This document shows positions 7,308 through 9,981 of a stretch of DNA of 9,981 nucleotides, piece after piece. Below the pieces are notes generated by a model. It saw only the letters and a program-made list of their open reading frames with translations. It had not been told where the DNA came from and ran no database searches. The DNA lies in the NCBI GenBank assembly GCA_003663055.1, contig QMZF01000016.1, positions 1 to 9,981 on the forward strand, read 5' to 3'. Position numbers and translations under genes: made by a program. This DNA comes from Archaeoglobales archaeon (GTDB lineage Archaea; Halobacteriota; Archaeoglobi; Archaeoglobales; Archaeoglobaceae). How positions within the stretch are numbered: the first letter of the stretch is position 1; every line of letters begins with the position of its first letter.

Positions 7308-7325
7308 TTATGCCTCATTGCATAA
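7308..7325. repeat. Perfect 6-bp inverted repeat between ribC and the zinc-protein promoter
   Basis: TTATGC (7308-7313), a 6-nt spacer, GCATAA (7320-7325). It starts 13 nt after the ribC stop and directly adjoins the upstream side of the TATA-like tract of the next gene. It could be an operator for the zinc protein or a weak hairpin at the end of the rib transcript. A run of five T on the minus strand (7338-7334) follows the ribC stop before the repeat. Confidence 0.4.
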
Positions 7326-7338
7326 TCATACTTAAAAA

Positions 7339-7815
<477 letters not shown>

Positions 7816-7830
7816 CTAAAGCATCCAGCA

Positions 7831-8958
7831 TTAAAGCTCCTTCAAAATTTCAATTGCTGCATGCAGTGCTGGCTTGCAAGCGTTGTAGCGCATTAGTACA
7901 TCCTGTACAGCAGCAAGCGTCGCAATTACGTGTCTCTTGCTCACGTTTCCCATATTGCCTATTCTGAAGATTTTACCTTTAAGGTGTTCTTGCCCGCCCG
8001 AGATAGCTATACCGTATTCCCTTTGAAGGGTTCCGCGCAGCTCTTTGTCTGTGATGCCATCTGGCATTCTTATAGCTGTGACCGTGTTGGAGTAATTGCT
8101 AAGCTCGTCTGGCTGGGGAAAGAGCTGCAAACCAGCTTCAATTGCCCACTCCCTTACAGCCTTGCTCAACAGCCTGTGCCTCCTTATCCTGTTCTCCAGC
8201 CCCTCCTCCTCAATCATTCTTAGGGCTTCCTCGAGGGCAAAGAAGAGTGGAAGTGCCGGAGTGTATGGTGTTTGCATATCGGGAAGCTTCTTTTTATAGG
8301 CTGCGAGATCCAAATAGAACGGACATCTTTCGGAATAGAACTCCCACGCCCTATCGTTTACAGCTACGGCTGCAAGGCCTGGAGGGGCGCCAATGCACTT
8401 CTGCGAGCCTACAATTGCAACATCGATGCCCCACTCGTCCATCCTAACCTCATCTCCTCCAACGCTCGTAATGCCATCCATTATTACGAGGGCATTGTAC
8501 TTCTTCGCAATCCTTGAAAGTTCTTTTGCAGGATTCAGCATTGCAGTTGATGTCTCGTTGTGGACAAAGGCCAAAGCTTCGCTCCCTTCTGCAAGGCTCC
8601 TTTCAACAACCTCGAGGTCTACTGGCTGCCCCCACTCAAATCTTACAACGTCCGTTTCCGTGTAGCGGGAAGCGATCCTGCCAAGCCTGTCACCGAATTT
8701 TCCGTTGTCAACACATGTAATGCGACGAACCTTTGAAAAAGATGCAATTGCTGCTTCTAAGCCAGCAGTTCCCGAGCCTGAAATGATATATACGTCGCCC
8801 CTCGTTCCGAAGAGCTCTTTCAGTCTTTCAACACAGTACTCCATTATTTCGCCGAACTCTTTTCCTCTGTGCCCTATCATTTGCCTGTTCATCGCTCTAA
8901 TTATTCTCTCGTGCAGGTGCACGGGGCCGGGAATCATGAGCAAACCATCGAACTTCAT
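7831..8958 (-). CDS. Class V (fold type I) PLP aminotransferase, alanine/serine-glyoxylate or aspartate type
   Basis: A 375-residue PLP enzyme. MIPGPVHLHERIIRAM at the N-terminus, SGSGTAGLEAA (residues 60-70), HNETSTAMLNP (133-143), the cofactor aspartate in MDGITSVGG (Asp161) and VGSQKCIGAPPGLA with Schiff-base Lys187 are those of the class V group that includes alanine-glyoxylate and serine-pyruvate aminotransferases. A related methanogen enzyme has been described as a broad-specificity class V aminotransferase able to make phosphoserine. Several amino donors are therefore possible here, and annotation as aspartate aminotransferase would be a guess. The ATG overlaps the ribL stop by 4 bp (ATGA) and has a strong AGGAGGT site 6 nt upstream, so it is translationally coupled to ribL. 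Its position between two flavin genes is not explained by known flavin chemistry. Confidence 0.9.
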   Translation of the reverse strand: MKFDGLLMIPGPVHLHERIIRAMNRQMIGHRGKEFGEIMEYCVERLKELFGTRGDVYIISGSGTAGLEAAIASFSKVRRITCVDNGKFGDRLGRIASRYTETDVVRFEWGQPVDLEVVERSLAEGSEALAFVHNETSTAMLNPAKELSRIAKKYNALVIMDGITSVGGDEVRMDEWGIDVAIVGSQKCIGAPPGLAAVAVNDRAWEFYSERCPFYLDLAAYKKKLPDMQTPYTPALPLFFALEEALRMIEEEGLENRIRRHRLLSKAVREWAIEAGLQLFPQPDELSNYSNTVTAIRMPDGITDKELRGTLQREYGIAISGGQEHLKGKIFRIGNMGNVSKRHVIATLAAVQDVLMRYNACKPALHAAIEILKEL

Positions 8959-9440
8959 TTCGTAACCTCCTTTTTTACTTCTTTTTTCACTGCTGCAAGT
9001 CTGTCGTATTCTTCAACCCTCTTTTTCGCAAGTTCGGCAACCCTCTTTATTATCTTCGTAGAGCTGCAAAATTCGCACTCCTCCTTTGCTTTTATTCTTA
9101 CAACCCTCGTGTTCAACCCCCTTTTTTTAAGCTCTTCTTCAAGCCACTTCTCGTTGAAGTGCTGGTCGTGACCGAGGACGATGATATCTGGTTTGAGTTC
9201 CATAATCGGTTTGAACATATCGTGCTCATCGCCTAGAATTGCTTTGTCCACGTACTTTATTCCCTCAACAACTCTTCTGCGCTGCTCTTCTGGAATTATT
9301 GGTTTTGGCTTATGTCTGACGTTTTTTTCCCTCGCAACTATGACTATCAGCTCATCGCCGAGCTTTTTCGCTTCCTTGAGGAACCTGATGTGTCCGGGAT
9401 GAATTATGTCAAAAGTTCCCGTAGCAACAACTCTGACCAT
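8955..9440 (-). CDS. ribL: FAD synthase, archaeal cytidylyltransferase type
   Basis: Transfers AMP from ATP to FMN to give FAD; the family is related to glycerol-3-phosphate cytidylyltransferase and has often been annotated that way. From the ATG at 9440 the protein has 161 residues. It shows the nucleotidyltransferase motif GTFDIIHPGH (HPGH at 14-17), VLGHDQH (88-94) and SSTKI (126-130). CEFC (Cys122, Cys125) lies just before SSTKI, matching the conserved C-terminal cysteines reported to make the characterised methanogen RibL air-sensitive. The last 15 residues are Lys/Glu-rich. The frame extends 4 codons to a TTG at 9452, but ATG 9440 starts the conserved MVRVVATGTFD and sits 26 nt from a TATA box. 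It is the first gene of the ribL-aminotransferase-ribC operon. Confidence 0.92.
   Translation of the reverse strand: MVRVVATGTFDIIHPGHIRFLKEAKKLGDELIVIVAREKNVRHKPKPIIPEEQRRRVVEGIKYVDKAILGDEHDMFKPIMELKPDIIVLGHDQHFNEKWLEEELKKRGLNTRVVRIKAKEECEFCSSTKIIKRVAELAKKRVEEYDRLAAVKKEVKKEVTK
8965..8970 (-). promoter_or_regulatory. Strong Shine-Dalgarno of the aminotransferase inside ribL
   Basis: GGAGGT on the minus strand, 6 nt before the ATG at 8958, encoded in the last codons of ribL. It confirms the start and the operon. Confidence 0.7.
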
Positions 9441-9450
9441 GAAGCTATGC

Positions 9451-9466
9451 AAAAACCTCGGTTTTT
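9451..9466. repeat. Perfect 7-bp palindrome overlapping the ribL TATA box (candidate operator)
   Basis: AAAAACCTCGGTTTTT: two perfect 7-bp arms with a 2-nt centre. It runs from within the ribL TATA box to about 11 nt before the ATG, where a bound protein would block polymerase recruitment. As an alternative it could be a chance A/T-rich palindrome. Confidence 0.5.
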
Positions 9467-9476
9467 AAAAGCTTTC
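9462..9476 (-). promoter_or_regulatory. BRE/TATA promoter of the ribL operon
   Basis: On the minus strand GAAAGC (9476-9471) is followed by TTTTAAAAA (9470-9462), centred 26 nt before the ATG at 9440. The mRNA should begin at or beside the start codon, and no Shine-Dalgarno is present. Confidence 0.65.
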
Positions 9477-9689
9477 CTCAACCACTTCAATTTCAATTGG
9501 ATTCCCAGCTTTGTCGTAGCACTTCCAATCGTTATCGTTGTGCGTATCCCAACCCAACACAATGTCCGAACCTAAGCCTTTCACAATCGAGCCGGTAAAC
9601 TTTCGCTATGCCTTTCAGCCTGTGTAATCATTATATCATTTATAGCTCTGAATCGTTCTTTCGAGTTGTAAGTGGAATTACGGCTGAAA
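9465..9689 (-). pseudogene. Possible frame-broken coding remnant (unrecognised protein)
   Basis: No intact gene lies between ribL and the HEPN gene, but two adjacent minus-strand reading frames look protein-like. The upstream one reads through FRAINDIMITQAERHSES and stops at 9581-9583. The downstream one, offset by one base, is open for 46 codons (9605-9468) through FTGSIVKGLGSDIVLGWDTH and NPIEIEVVEESF, with its stop at 9465-9467 inside the ribL TATA box. Joining them near 9602 gives a continuous chain. I do not recognise the family. As an alternative, the second part could be a small gene of about 39 codons starting at the GTG at 9584, or all of it chance. Confidence 0.3.
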
Positions 9690-9981
9690 TTATAACCTCA
9701 ACTTCTTCAAAATAAATTCCCTAACCTTCTCAGCCATATCCACCGCTTCCCTAGCTTCTTCTTCTGTTATTTCTCTGCCGGTAGGATACCTGACTGTAAC
9801 ACCGAGAGGAAACAAAATGGAAAGATCGAGTTTAAGTAAATCCTCGAAAGTTTGATCTATTTCTTTGCATAAGTTAACGAGCAAGGGTATGTTGTGCGTT
9901 TTTCCGAAGGGTTTATTATGATAAGTCAGAAAAGCCTTGAGGTATTTTTCAACAGCTTGCTGAGAGTGAAACAACGAGTAA
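9690..9981 (-). CDS. HEPN-domain protein, 5' end outside the window
   Basis: The visible 96 or so codons read YSLFHSQQAVEKYLKAFL, GKTHNIPLLVNLC, VRYPTGREITEEEA and AEKVREFILKKLRL to the TAA at 9690. This is the C-terminal two-thirds of a HEPN domain, an all-alpha fold common in prokaryotic toxin-antitoxin and RNase systems and usually encoded beside a minimal nucleotidyltransferase (MNT) antitoxin. The frame stays open to the edge: the TTG at 9974 lies inside the conserved HSQQA helix and is not the start. The RX4-6H motif of RNase-active HEPNs is not evident in the visible part. Whether an MNT partner lies upstream cannot be seen; downstream there is only the possible broken remnant. Confidence 0.85.
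   Translation of the reverse strand, partial: YSLFHSQQAVEKYLKAFLTYHNKPFGKTHNIPLLVNLCKEIDQTFEDLLKLDLSILFPLGVTVRYPTGREITEEEAREAVDMAEKVREFILKKLRL

Noticed and set aside
7930..8965. Several plus-strand open frames opposite the aminotransferase (for example 7930-8223, 8393-8665, 8705-8965)
   Set aside because: They are antisense frames of a gene with clear PLP motifs; none shows a domain or ribosome-binding site.
9441..9452. Upstream TTG start for ribL
   Set aside because: The four extra residues precede the conserved MVRVVATGTFD, and the ATG at 9440 fits the TATA distance.
9972..9974. TTG at 9974 as the start of the HEPN protein
   Set aside because: It falls inside the conserved HSQQA helix; the frame is open to the window edge, so the gene is truncated by the window.

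Overview
The window reads as chromosomal DNA of a euryarchaeon, most likely of the Archaeoglobales. The evidence is an archaeal EF-1alpha, both subunits of the F420 FO synthase (CofG, CofH), an archaeal-type pentameric riboflavin synthase, a RibL-type FAD synthase, and BRE/TATA promoters. Many of those promoters lie so close to their start codon that the mRNA is probably leaderless. The genus call is an inference from gene content and sequence flavour; no search was run.

Layout. Left block (1-2645, minus): elongation factor 1-alpha, cut by the window edge, lies downstream of histidyl-tRNA synthetase, and each has its own promoter. Next (2841-4481, plus): a protein with two tandem SIS (sugar isomerase) domains, then a thioredoxin-fold lipoprotein with a CPSC active site and two haem-c-like cysteine motifs at its C-terminus. 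A flavin reductase-like FMN-binding protein (4469-4978, minus) overlaps the lipoprotein gene tail to tail. It is divergent from cofG-cofH (5061-7021, plus), which make FO, the chromophore of coenzyme F420. Right block (7035-9440, minus): ribL - class V aminotransferase - ribC, apparently one operon, followed by a separate small eight-cysteine probable zinc protein. The right edge (9465-9981, minus) holds the C-terminal part of a HEPN-domain protein and a short stretch that looks like frame-broken coding sequence.

How it fits together. The centre and right of the window form a flavin/deazaflavin neighbourhood. RibC dismutates 6,7-dimethyl-8-ribityllumazine to riboflavin and releases 5-amino-6-ribitylaminouracil, the substrate CofH joins to tyrosine. 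RibL converts FMN to FAD. A flavin-dependent reductase-like protein shares the control region of cofGH. Three perfect short inverted repeats lie in the intergenic regions of these genes: between the divergent flavin reductase/cofG promoters, across the ribL TATA box, and between ribC and the zinc-protein promoter. They are the best candidates here for uncharacterised regulation. I found no CRISPR array, IS element, tRNA or rRNA.
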